Assembly: GCA_045807125.1 (NCBI GenBank)
Contig: JBJMHZ010000050.1
Coordinates: 1 to 64,000, forward strand
Direction of reading: 5' to 3'
Length of the DNA: 64,000 bases
Source of the DNA: JBJMHZ01 sp045807125
Lineage (GTDB): Bacteria; Actinomycetota; Actinomycetes; JAWWOL01
Shown here: one piece after another, positions 19,844 to 27,791 of the stretch
How the letters are laid out: every line of letters starts with the position of its first letter
How positions within the stretch are numbered: position 1 is the first letter of the stretch
Program-made: the position numbers and the translations under genes
Notes under the pieces: generated by a model
The model's input: only the letters and a program-made list of their open reading frames with translations
Told to the model about the DNA's origin: nothing
Database searches by the model: none

Positions 19844-21444
19844 GTGGCGGGAGCCTCCTCCTCGACGCGCGGGAACAGCGCCGGGCACTTGGTGACGTGC
19901 ATCCCGGCCTGGAGCTGGCCCCAGTCGCCCGCCTCCTGCACCCGCTGGTCGCCGATGACCCCGAGCATCCCGTCGGCGCCGAGGGCCGACCACAGCACCT
20001 GCGTCGACCGCGGCATGACCGGATGCAGCAGCACGGCGATGCCGCGCAGCGCCTCGGCGGCGCAGTACAGCACCGTGTCGAGCCGGCCGGCCTGCGCATC
20101 GTCCTTCGCGAGCGCCCACGGCTGCTGCTCGCTCACGTACCCGTTGACCTGCTTGACGTAGTCCATGACCGCGCCGATGCCCGTGGCGAAGTCGAGCGCG
20201 CGGATGCGCTCGTCGGCCACCCTGGCGGCCTCGGCGAGGCCGCTCTGCAGCGCCTTGTCGGCCGGCGCCTCCTCGCCGGGCTCGGGCAGCAGGCTCTCCC
20301 GGTAGCGGGTCACCATGCTCGTCACGCGCGACGCGAGGTTGCCGAAGTCATTGGCCAGCTCGCTGGTGTAGCGGGCGCGCAGCGACTCCCACGAGAAGTT
20401 GCCGTCCTGCCCGAACTGGATCTCGCGCAGGAAGTAGTAGCGCAGGGCGTCGGAGCCGAACGTGTCGGTGAGCTGCTGCGGCGGGATGCCGGTGAGCTTC
20501 GACTTGCTCATCTTCTCGCCGCCGACGAGCAGCCAGCCGTGCGCGAACACCTTGCGGGGCAGCTCGATCCCCGCCGACATCAGCATCGCGGGCCAGATCA
20601 CCGCGTGGAAGCGCAGGATGTCCTTGCCGACGAGGTGCACGTCGGCCGGCCAGGTACGGGCGAACTCCGCCTCGTCGGCGCCCCACCCCACGGCGGTGAT
20701 GTAGTTCTGCAGCGCGTCGATCCACACGTACACGACGTGGCGCGGGTCCCACGGCACGGGGACGCCCCAGTCGAACGTCGAGCGCGACAGCGAGATGTCC
20801 TGCAGTCCGCCCTCGACGAAGCGCACGACCTCGTTGCGCCGGCTCTCCGGCTCGACGAACCCAGGATGCTCCCGGTAGTGCGCGAGCAGCCGGTCGGCGT
20901 AGGCCGAGAGCCGGAAGAAGTAGTTCGCCTCGGACAGCTCCTGCACCTCGCGGCCGTCGACGGGGCAGAACCTGCCGTCGACGAGCTCGGACGGGTTCTT
21001 GAACTCCTCGCACGACACGCAGTACGGGCCGGTGTAGGTCCCCTCGTAGACGTCGCCGTTGTCGCGCAGCAGCCGGAGGAAGTCCTGCACCCGCGCGGTG
21101 TGGCGCTCCTGCGTGGTGCGGATGAAGTCGTCGTTGGCGATGTCCATGGTCTCGAGCATCGGTTGCCACCCGGTGCGGACCATCTCGTCGGTCCACTCCT
21201 GCACGGTGAGCCCGCGCTGCTGCGCCGCCTGCAGCACCTTCTCGCCGTGCTCGTCGGTGCCGGTGAGGAAGTGGACCTGCTCGCCGCGCTGCCGGTGCCA
21301 GCGGGTGAGCACGTCGCCGGCCGTCGTCGTGTAGGCGTGGCCGATGTGCGGCGCGTCATTGACGTAGTAGATGGGCGTCGTGACGTAGTACGCCTTGTCG
21401 CGGGACGCGAAGGATGACGCCTTGTGCTCGTCTCCGGTGGCCAT
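19840..21444 (-). CDS. metG: Methionyl-tRNA synthetase
   Basis: Class I synthetase of 534 residues. It has the HIGH motif (HIGHAYTT, about residue 33), a zinc-knuckle-like insertion (CVSCEEF ... RFCPVDG, with the second pair degenerate as in many actinobacterial enzymes), the WIDALQNYI region and KMSKSKLTG (about residue 318). The C-terminal helical anticodon domain is followed directly by the end of the protein. There is no EMAPII/tRNA-binding extension, so it is the compact type seen in mycobacteria. The ATG at 21444 is used. The gene is coupled by overlap to tatD. Confidence 0.97.
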   Translation of the reverse strand: MATGDEHKASSFASRDKAYYVTTPIYYVNDAPHIGHAYTTTAGDVLTRWHRQRGEQVHFLTGTDEHGEKVLQAAQQRGLTVQEWTDEMVRTGWQPMLETMDIANDDFIRTTQERHTARVQDFLRLLRDNGDVYEGTYTGPYCVSCEEFKNPSELVDGRFCPVDGREVQELSEANYFFRLSAYADRLLAHYREHPGFVEPESRRNEVVRFVEGGLQDISLSRSTFDWGVPVPWDPRHVVYVWIDALQNYITAVGWGADEAEFARTWPADVHLVGKDILRFHAVIWPAMLMSAGIELPRKVFAHGWLLVGGEKMSKSKLTGIPPQQLTDTFGSDALRYYFLREIQFGQDGNFSWESLRARYTSELANDFGNLASRVTSMVTRYRESLLPEPGEEAPADKALQSGLAEAARVADERIRALDFATGIGAVMDYVKQVNGYVSEQQPWALAKDDAQAGRLDTVLYCAAEALRGIAVLLHPVMPRSTQVLWSALGADGMLGVIGDQRVQEAGDWGQLQAGMHVTKCPALFPRVEEEAPAT

Positions 21445-21475
21445 GCTGCAAGCCTAGTCGGGGCCGCCAACCGGA

Positions 21476-22411
21476 TTACCGGCTCGGGCGACCGGCGCCC
21501 TTCGCTGCCAGGACGGCGTCGTACACGACCCGCTTCGGCACCCCGGCAGCCGACGCGACCTCGGCGATGGCCTCCTTGCGGGCGCTGCCGCCCTCCTCCA
21601 GCGCGCGCACCCGCCCGGCCAGCTCGGCCGGCCCGAGACCGGCGGAGCCGTCCAGGGCCGGCGCACCGGCGACCACCAGCGTGATCTCGCCCCGCACGCC
21701 ACCGGCAGCCCACGCCGCCAGCTCCCCGAGCGGGCCGCGGCGCACCTCCTCGTACGTCTTCGTCAGCTCCCGGCACGCCACGGCCGCCCGCTCGGGGCCG
21801 AACGCCGCCGCCAGGTCGGTCAGGGTCGCGGCGAGCCGGTGCGGAGCCTCGAACAGCACGAGCGTGCGGGGCTCGGCCGCGAGCCCGGCCAGCCGGGCGC
21901 GCCGCTCGCCGCCCCTCCTCGGCAGGAAGCCCTCGAAGCAGAACCGGTCGGTCGGCAGCCCCGACACCGCGAGGGCGGCCGTCACCGCCGACGGGCCCGG
22001 CACCGTCGTCACCCGCACCCCGGCGGCGGCCGCGGCGGCGACCAGCCGGTAGCCGGGGTCGGACACCGTCGGCATCCCGGCGTCGGTGACGAGCAGCACC
22101 CGCCGGCCGGCCCGCAGCTCGGCGAGCAGCTCGCCGACCCTGGCGGCCTCGTTGCCCTCGAAGTACGAGACCACCCGGCCGCCGGGGGCGGCGCCGAGCG
22201 CGGCGGCGAGCCGGCGCAGCCGCCTGGTGTCCTCCGCGGCGACGACGTCAGCCCGTGCCAGCTCGGCCGCGAGCCGCGGCCCGGCGTCGCCGACGTCGCC
22301 GATGGGCGCGCCGGCCAGCACCAGGCAGCCCTCGTCCGGCTGCCCCTGCTCGGCCGGTCGCTCGGCCACCTGTCCGGCTCGCTTCCCGCCGGATGCTGTC
22401 GACCCGCTCAT
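21476..22411 (-). CDS. rsmI: 16S rRNA (cytidine1402-2'-O)-methyltransferase
   Basis: Tetrapyrrole-methylase fold enzyme that methylates C1402 in the ribosomal P site. Visible signatures are LAGAPIGDVGD (variant of the usual TPIGN.D), VVAAEDTRRLRRL, LVTDAGMPTVSDPGYRLV, VPGPSAVTAALAVSGLPTD (cofactor loops), FEAPHRLAATL, and CRELTKTYEEVRRG. The ATG at 22411 gives 311 residues; the first 30 are a hydrophilic extension. It is divergent from pmt, exactly as Rv1003/Rv1002c in Mycobacterium, with only 56 bp between the starts. Confidence 0.95.
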   Translation of the reverse strand: MSGSTASGGKRAGQVAERPAEQGQPDEGCLVLAGAPIGDVGDAGPRLAAELARADVVAAEDTRRLRRLAAALGAAPGGRVVSYFEGNEAARVGELLAELRAGRRVLLVTDAGMPTVSDPGYRLVAAAAAAGVRVTTVPGPSAVTAALAVSGLPTDRFCFEGFLPRRGGERRARLAGLAAEPRTLVLFEAPHRLAATLTDLAAAFGPERAAVACRELTKTYEEVRRGPLGELAAWAAGGVRGEITLVVAGAPALDGSAGLGPAELAGRVRALEEGGSARKEAIAEVASAAGVPKRVVYDAVLAAKGAGRPSR

Positions 22412-22467
22412 CCACCCATGGTCGGGCACGCCGCGGAATCGTCGGCCGGCGCCCATACGATGGCGCC

Positions 22468-24498
22468 ATGGCGACCACCTACGGCAGGCACGCCGAGCGC
22501 TCCCTGCGCACCGAGCGCGACGCGCTCCTGCCCGGCGCCAGCCACGGGGTCGACGCCGCCACCATCCGGGCCCGGCTGGTGCCGCCGATGCCGGGGCGGC
22601 TGGCCGGCTGGGTGGGCCCGCTCCTGGTGACGGCGCTCGCCGGGTTCCTGCGGTTCTGGCGGCTCGGCGTCCCTCGGGGGATCGTCTTCGACGAGGTCTA
22701 CTACGCGCACGACGCGCTGAGCCTGCTCCACCACGGCGTCGAGCTCGACGCGCCGAGCGGCGACCAGTCGCCCGGCTACGTGGTCCACCCGCCGCTCGGC
22801 AAGTGGATGATCTCCTTCGGCGAGTGGCTCTTCCACAGCACCGAGCACTACACCGGCAAGGGCGACCCGCCGTGGACCTACGCCGGTGCCTTCGGCTGGC
22901 GGTTCTCCTCGGCGGTGGCCGGCACCCTCGCCGTGCTGATCCTCGCGCGCACGGCGCGGCGGATGACCCGGTCCAACGTGCTCGGCTGCGTCGCCGGGCT
23001 GCTGCTCGCGCTCGACGGGCTCGCCTTCGTCGAGAGCCGGTTCGCGCTGCTCGACATCTTCCTCATGCTCTGGGTCGTCGCCGCGTTCGCCTGCCTGGTC
23101 GCCGACCGCGATGCGATGCGGGCCCGCTACGCGGCGGCCGTGCAGCCGGGCGCCGACGGGCTCTGGCGGTCGGCCGAGCCGGCCAGGCACGGCGTGCGGT
23201 GGTGGCTCGTCGGCGCCGGCGTCTGCCTGGGAGCGGCCTGCGCGGTGAAGTGGGACGGCGTGTGGTTCCTGCCGGCCTTCGTGCTGCTCGCCGTCCTCTG
23301 GGAGGCCGGGGCGCGGCGCACCGCTGGCCTCGAGCCCTACGCCCGCCGGACGCTCGACGGCGCCTGGTGGTTCGCCGTCGGCTCGGCCAGCCTGCTGCCG
23401 GTGATCAAGTTCTACCACTTCTGGGCGTGGTCGCTCGCCACGGCGGTGGCGCTGCCGCTGCTCTGGGAGCTGGCGGCGCTGCGGCCGGGGGGCAGGGCGG
23501 GCCGGCGGGTGGCCCTGGGCGCGTGGGCGGTCGTCGCCGTGGCGACCCTGTACGGCGCCTACCACCTGGTGCGCTTCGGCGACACCCGCTCGCTGTCGGG
23601 CAGCACGAGGAACGCCGGCCCGCCGCACGTGCACTGGCTGTGGTTCGGCCTGGCGGTCGTGCTGGTGGCGCTGACCGCGCTGGCCGGCAGGCGCCGGCCG
23701 CACCTGACCGGCCGATGGCGCTCGCCGTCCGGCCGCGGCTGGCAGGTGCCGGTGGCCCTCGGCGCCGCGCCGGCCGCCGTCTACGTGGCCTCGTGGATCG
23801 GGTGGTTCGTCAACTCGTCCGACGCCTACGCGCACGACACCTACGTCCGGGCCGGCATGGGGACGCTCTCCCATGCGCACGCGGTCTTCAAGGGCTGGCT
23901 GTCCTACCACTTCCAGGCGTACTGGTTCCACGCCCATCTGTACTCGCCGCACCAGTACGCGTCGCGCCCGCTGTCGTGGCTGGTGCTCCAGCGACCGGTC
24001 GCCTACTTCTACCAGTCGCCGGCCGACGGCGTGAACGGCTGCACGGCGTCCGGCGGGTGCGCGCGGGAGGTGCTCGCGCTCGGCAACCCCGCGGTCTTCT
24101 GGGGCGCGCTCGTGGCGCTGCTCGCGACCGGCTGGCTCTGGGCGTCCAGGCGGGACTGGCGGGCGGCTGCGGTGCTGGTCTGCTTCGCGGCCGGCTACCT
24201 CACCTGGTTCCCGTTCTCTGGCTACCTGCCGGGCACCGGCAGCAAGTCGCGCACCGAGTTCCTGTTCTACGTGCTCGACGTGGTGCCGTTCATGGTGCTG
24301 GCGATCACGCTCGTCCTCGGCTGGGTCATCGGCGGCCGCGACGCGACGCCACGCCGGCGGCTGTGGGGGTCGTCGGCCGCGGGAGCCTACGTGCTGACCG
24401 TGGTCGTGCTGTTCTTCTACTTCTACCCGGTCCTGGCGGCGGTCTCGATACCCAAGGGCACCTGGGACAACCTGATGTGGTTCTCCAGCTGGATCTGA
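22468..24498 (+). CDS. pmt: Polyprenyl-phosphate-mannose-protein mannosyltransferase (PMT family)
   Basis: An integral membrane GT-39 enzyme that transfers mannose to Ser/Thr of exported proteins. The 676-residue sequence has the catalytic DE pair in the first extracytoplasmic loop (IVFDEVYYAHDALSLL), a GYVVHPPLGKWMISFGEW motif and about ten strongly hydrophobic helices. A PMT C-terminal four-helix membrane domain ends VSIPKGTWDNLMWFSSWI. The ATG at 22468 gives a short basic cytoplasmic leader. Partnership with rsmI as a divergent neighbour is conserved. The secreted proteins in this window (protease, RHS, Rpf) are conceivable substrates, but that is speculation. Confidence 0.95.
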   Translation: MATTYGRHAERSLRTERDALLPGASHGVDAATIRARLVPPMPGRLAGWVGPLLVTALAGFLRFWRLGVPRGIVFDEVYYAHDALSLLHHGVELDAPSGDQSPGYVVHPPLGKWMISFGEWLFHSTEHYTGKGDPPWTYAGAFGWRFSSAVAGTLAVLILARTARRMTRSNVLGCVAGLLLALDGLAFVESRFALLDIFLMLWVVAAFACLVADRDAMRARYAAAVQPGADGLWRSAEPARHGVRWWLVGAGVCLGAACAVKWDGVWFLPAFVLLAVLWEAGARRTAGLEPYARRTLDGAWWFAVGSASLLPVIKFYHFWAWSLATAVALPLLWELAALRPGGRAGRRVALGAWAVVAVATLYGAYHLVRFGDTRSLSGSTRNAGPPHVHWLWFGLAVVLVALTALAGRRRPHLTGRWRSPSGRGWQVPVALGAAPAAVYVASWIGWFVNSSDAYAHDTYVRAGMGTLSHAHAVFKGWLSYHFQAYWFHAHLYSPHQYASRPLSWLVLQRPVAYFYQSPADGVNGCTASGGCAREVLALGNPAVFWGALVALLATGWLWASRRDWRAAAVLVCFAAGYLTWFPFSGYLPGTGSKSRTEFLFYVLDVVPFMVLAITLVLGWVIGGRDATPRRRLWGSSAAGAYVLTVVVLFFYFYPVLAAVSIPKGTWDNLMWFSSWI

Positions 24499-24514
24499 CG
24501 CGGCGGGCGGGCGC

Positions 24515-25339
24515 TCAGGCGGCGTCGCGCGCGCGCAGCAGCAGCCCGGCGACGACGACGACAGCGGCCGCGTAGCCGCAGAAGAGCGCGAAGCCGGACC
24601 ACGGGCCGAGCGTCCCGTGCTCGTGGGTGCGCGCCATCACCGCCATGCCCGCGTTGCCCGGCAGGTAGGGCGACACCCGCGAGCCCCACGAGCCGGGCAG
24701 CACCGCCGCGACGATCGGCAGCACGAACAGCAGGCCGAACAGGATGGCGAGCGAGCCGGCCGTGTTGCGCACCAGGCCGCCGAGCCCCACCCCGAGGATG
24801 CCGATCACCGTGAGGAACAGCACCGCGCCGAGCACCGCCCTGGCGACGCCGGGGTCGCCGAGCGACGCGCCGCCGTGCACCGACGCGAGCAGGGCCTGGC
24901 CGCCGGAGAACGCGGCCAGCGTGGCGATGCCCAGCACGACCAGCACGACCGCCCCGAAGACGACGACCTTGGCCGCCAGCACCGGCAGCCGCCGCGGCAC
25001 CGCGGACAGGGTCGCCCTGATCATGCCGGTGGAGTACTCGCTGGTCATGACCAGCACGCCGAGGGTCGCCACCGCGAGCTGGGACAGGTAGATGCCCGCC
25101 AGGCTGGCGGCGGCCGCGTCGAAGTCGTTCTCGCTCGAGGTGACCGAGTCCCACTGCGCGGCCGCCACGGCGCAGAAGAGCAGCCCGATACCGACCATGA
25201 ACACGACCCCGACCCCGAGCGTCCAGTACGTGGAGCGCAGCGAGCGCAGCTTGACCCACTCGGAGGCGGCGACCCGCCGCAGCGTGACCCGCTCCGCGGG
25301 CGCGGCGCGGCCGGTGGCGCGCTCCGTGACGGCACTCAT
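24515..25339 (-). CDS. ABC transporter permease (ABC-2 type)
   Basis: 274 residues with six predicted membrane helices and a cytoplasmic N-terminus (VTLRRVAASEWVKLRSLRSTYWTL), a pattern typical of ABC-2 permeases of Streptomyces-type drug or lipid exporters. Its ATG overlaps the stop of the upstream ATPase gene as ATGA, so the pair is translationally coupled. The substrate cannot be inferred. It converges on pmt with 16 bp between the stops. Confidence 0.9.
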   Translation of the reverse strand: MSAVTERATGRAAPAERVTLRRVAASEWVKLRSLRSTYWTLGVGVVFMVGIGLLFCAVAAAQWDSVTSSENDFDAAAASLAGIYLSQLAVATLGVLVMTSEYSTGMIRATLSAVPRRLPVLAAKVVVFGAVVLVVLGIATLAAFSGGQALLASVHGGASLGDPGVARAVLGAVLFLTVIGILGVGLGGLVRNTAGSLAILFGLLFVLPIVAAVLPGSWGSRVSPYLPGNAGMAVMARTHEHGTLGPWSGFALFCGYAAAVVVVAGLLLRARDAA

Positions 25340-26250
25340 CGCGCACCCCCGCCGTGGAACTCGACGTCGTCGCGGGTGAGCTGCATGAACGCCTCCTCGA
25401 GCGAGGCGCCCTGCGGCGTCAGCTCGTGCAGGGTGAGCCGGTGGGCGGCGGCGACGTCGCCGACCTGCGAAGCGGTGAGGCCGGTGACCGACAGGGCGCC
25501 CGGCTCACCGTCGACGGTCACGGTCACCCCCGGCCCGGCCAGCGCGTCGCGCAGCTCGCCGGCCTGCGGGGAGCGGACGAGGACGGAGTCGCGCGCGGCC
25601 CGCCTGGTGAACTCCTCCACCGTCACGTCGGCCACCAGCCGGCCGCGGCCGATGACGATGAGCCGGTGCGCGGTGAGCGCCATCTCGCTCATCAGGTGCG
25701 AGGAGACCAGCACGGTGCGGCCCTCGGCGGCGAGCCCCTTGAGCAGGGTGCGGACCCACAGGATGCCCTCGGGGTCCAGGCCGTTGACGGGCTCGTCGAG
25801 CAGGACCGTGTGCGGGTCGCCGAGCAGCGCGGTCGCGATGCCGAGCCGCTGCCCCATGCCGAGCGAGAAGCCCTTGACCCGCTTGCGGGCGACGGCGGCG
25901 AGCCCGACCCACTCCAGCAGCTCGTCCACGCGGCGCGGCCCGATCCCGCAGGTGGCCGCCAGCGCCAGCAGGTGGTTGCGCGCCGTCCGGCCGGGGTGCA
26001 CGGCGCGCGCCTCGAGGAGCGCGCCGACCTCGCGCAGCGGCGCCGGGAGCCCGGCGTACGCGCGGCCGTCCACCGTCACCCGGCCGCGGGTGGGCGCGTC
26101 GAGGCCGAGCGCGAGCCGCATCGTGGTCGACTTCCCGGCGCCGTTGGGGCCGAGGAAGCCGGTGACCACGCCCGGCCGGACGGTGAAGGTCAGCCCGTCG
26201 ACCGCCGTCCGGGCGCCGTAGCGCTTGGTGAGGTCCTCGGCCTCGATCAT
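25336..26250 (-). CDS. ABC transporter ATP-binding protein
   Basis: 304 residues with one ABC ATPase domain: Walker A GPNGAGKSTTMRL, Q-loop region GALLEARAVHPGRTARNHL, signature FSLGMGQRLGIA (variant LSxGxxQR), Walker B TVLLDEPVNGLDPEG and H-loop SSHLMSE. The GARTAVDGLTF start and the long C-terminal accessory domain (SVLVRSPQAGELRDAL) are characteristic of the BcrA/CcmA-like export ATPases paired with ABC-2 permeases. The ATG at 26250 overlaps the lepB stop (ATGA), and its own stop overlaps the permease start. Confidence 0.93.
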   Translation of the reverse strand: MIEAEDLTKRYGARTAVDGLTFTVRPGVVTGFLGPNGAGKSTTMRLALGLDAPTRGRVTVDGRAYAGLPAPLREVGALLEARAVHPGRTARNHLLALAATCGIGPRRVDELLEWVGLAAVARKRVKGFSLGMGQRLGIATALLGDPHTVLLDEPVNGLDPEGILWVRTLLKGLAAEGRTVLVSSHLMSEMALTAHRLIVIGRGRLVADVTVEEFTRRAARDSVLVRSPQAGELRDALAGPGVTVTVDGEPGALSVTGLTASQVGDVAAAHRLTLHELTPQGASLEEAFMQLTRDDVEFHGGGAR

Positions 26251-27293
26251 GCCGGGCCCGTCCCGCTGCCGCGGCGCGTGCGCCGCACCAGGCGCCGGCT
26301 GCCGGCGCCGCCGATCACCAGCAGCGACGACAGGGCGAGCGGGGTGGCCCCAGCGGCGGTGCGGGTGGGCCAGTCCTTGAACGTCGAGGGCCGGCTCAGC
26401 CAGCGCCAGCGCGACGGCGGCCAGATCGTGACGAACGCGCGGCCGATGACGTCGTCGGTCGGAATGGGTCCGACGTCGGGCGCCCGCGAGTCGTACGAGT
26501 CGTTGCGGTGATCGCCCATGACGAAGATGTGGCCCTGCGGCACGATGATCTGCTTGAAGGTCATCGAGTAGCCGGGCTGGTCGATGTCGACGTACGGCTC
26601 GATGAGCGCGTGCCCGTTGACGGTGACCCGGCCCTTGGCGTCGCAGCAGGCGACCGTGTCGCCGGGCAGGCCGATGACCCGCTTGATGTAGTCGGTGCCC
26701 TCGGGGGCGAGGCCCACCCAGTCGGCGACCTTGTGCAGGCCGCGGCTGACCGGGTTGCCGCCGGTGCTGGTCACCTGCACGCGCGAGCCGTAGTTGTCCT
26801 TGCCGTCGAAGACGACGATGTCGCCGCGCCTGATGTCGTGGAAGTGGTAGGCGAGCTTGTTGACCATCACCCGGTCGCCGCGGCAGCCGTCGCAGCCGTG
26901 CAGCGTGCGCTCCATCGAGCCCGACGGGATGTAGAAGGCCTGCACGATGAAGGCCTTGATGACGATGGCGAGCAGCAGCGCGGCCGCGACGAGGAACGGC
27001 AGCTCCTGCAGGAACGTGAAGCGCGGCTTGCCGCGCTTGCGCCGGCTGGCGCGGCGCCCGGTCGGGGCGCCCGTACCGGCGGCCGCCGTGGATCCGGCCG
27101 TCGACCCGGTGGAGGAACCGGCTGTCGACCCGGTGGTCGCCTGGCCGGCGGCAGTGCCGCCGTGGCCGGGCGCGCCGTCGATCGGGCGTGCCTGCTCGGC
27201 AGCGGCGTCCGGTGCGACCGCCTGGCCGGGTTGACCGGCGACGTCGTCGGTCCGGTCGGCGGGACGGTCCGCTCCGGAGTGCCCCAGGGTCAC
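26247..27293 (-). CDS. lepB: Signal peptidase I
   Basis: Removes signal peptides from exported preproteins. The GTG at 27293 (GAAGGA 7 nt upstream) gives 348 residues. About 90 residues are disordered and Ala/Gly/Thr-rich, followed by a basic stretch, one membrane helix (about 98-116), the catalytic Ser in YIPSGSMERT (Ser126), catalytic Lys204 in DYIKRVIGLPGD and the C box GHIFVMGDHRNDSYDSR. A second hydrophobic segment near the C-terminus (LALSSLLVIGG) suggests a C-terminal anchor. It is the first gene of a three-gene ATGA-coupled operon with an ABC exporter, rather than in the usual rplS-lepB-rnhB context. Confidence 0.94.
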   Translation of the reverse strand: MTLGHSGADRPADRTDDVAGQPGQAVAPDAAAEQARPIDGAPGHGGTAAGQATTGSTAGSSTGSTAGSTAAAGTGAPTGRRASRRKRGKPRFTFLQELPFLVAAALLLAIVIKAFIVQAFYIPSGSMERTLHGCDGCRGDRVMVNKLAYHFHDIRRGDIVVFDGKDNYGSRVQVTSTGGNPVSRGLHKVADWVGLAPEGTDYIKRVIGLPGDTVACCDAKGRVTVNGHALIEPYVDIDQPGYSMTFKQIIVPQGHIFVMGDHRNDSYDSRAPDVGPIPTDDVIGRAFVTIWPPSRWRWLSRPSTFKDWPTRTAAGATPLALSSLLVIGGAGSRRLVRRTRRGSGTGPA

Positions 27294-27432
27294 GCGCGCA
27301 TCCTTCGGTCGTGGGTCCGTCCACCGGTCAGCCTGCCGCGACGCGGGTGCGACGCAACCGGACAACTATCGGACACGCTACGCGGTTCCTCGAGCGGCCG
27401 GGCCGGTGCTCCGTCCGCCCGCCGGGCTCGGC

Positions 27433-27460
27433 GCTGCGGGCGCGGCCGCGCGCCCGCAGC
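27433..27460. repeat. Perfect 12-bp inverted repeat between divergent lepB and RHS gene
   Basis: GCTGCGGGCGCG (27433-27444) and its exact complement (27449-27460) flank a 4-nt GCCG loop. A terminator-like hairpin in a divergent intergenic region is unexpected. It could insulate the two promoters or be the remnant of a lost gene end. Confidence 0.6.
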
Positions 27461-27469
27461 CCTCCTCCG

Positions 27470-27791
27470 GCGAATGCGGATCAACCAGGGCAAGCCGGCG
27501 CTGGCCTGCTCGATAGTGACTACTTACCGGTTCGGCAAGATCTAGACACCACGCGCCGGCAGCGACACTCTCCCGTCACCGGCTGTGCCCGTGCAGTCAC
27601 GCAAAGCCGGTCGGGGTCGCGAGCGGGGGCTCGCGCAACGCGGAGGCACGCGAATGCCGGGGTTCGCGCCGAACGGATCCACCCGCGCGTCCCCCGTCGC
27701 GCGGCCACGTTCGGCCGCCGCACCCGGCCCCCTCCCTGCCATCTCCACGCGCCGAGGCTGGGGTGCGCCGTGCCCGTTCCCGGAGAGCGCT
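27470..27791 (+). promoter_or_regulatory. Structured leader/promoter region upstream of the RHS protein
   Basis: An AT-richer patch (around 27509-27545, containing TAGTGACTACTTACC) is the only promoter-like stretch of the 498-bp gap. Downstream come consecutive potential hairpins: ACCGGCT/AGCCGGT spanning about 27582-27613, CGCGAGC/GCTCGCG (27618-27635), GGCA/TGCC and GTTCG/CGAAC. The segment ACGCAAAGCC recalls the 3' half of c-di-GMP-I aptamers but the partner motif is missing. No gene is visible here. Confidence 0.4.

Noticed and set aside
22086..24575. An 829-codon plus-strand frame overlapping pmt
   Set aside because: Same region is explained by pmt in another frame with clear motifs; this frame is Arg/Pro-rich shadow.
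27575..27700. c-di-GMP-I (GEMM) riboswitch upstream of the RHS gene
   Set aside because: Only ACGCAAAGCC is present; the GCAAACC element and the closing GGGUU(A/G)CC pairing are missing, so the aptamer cannot be claimed.
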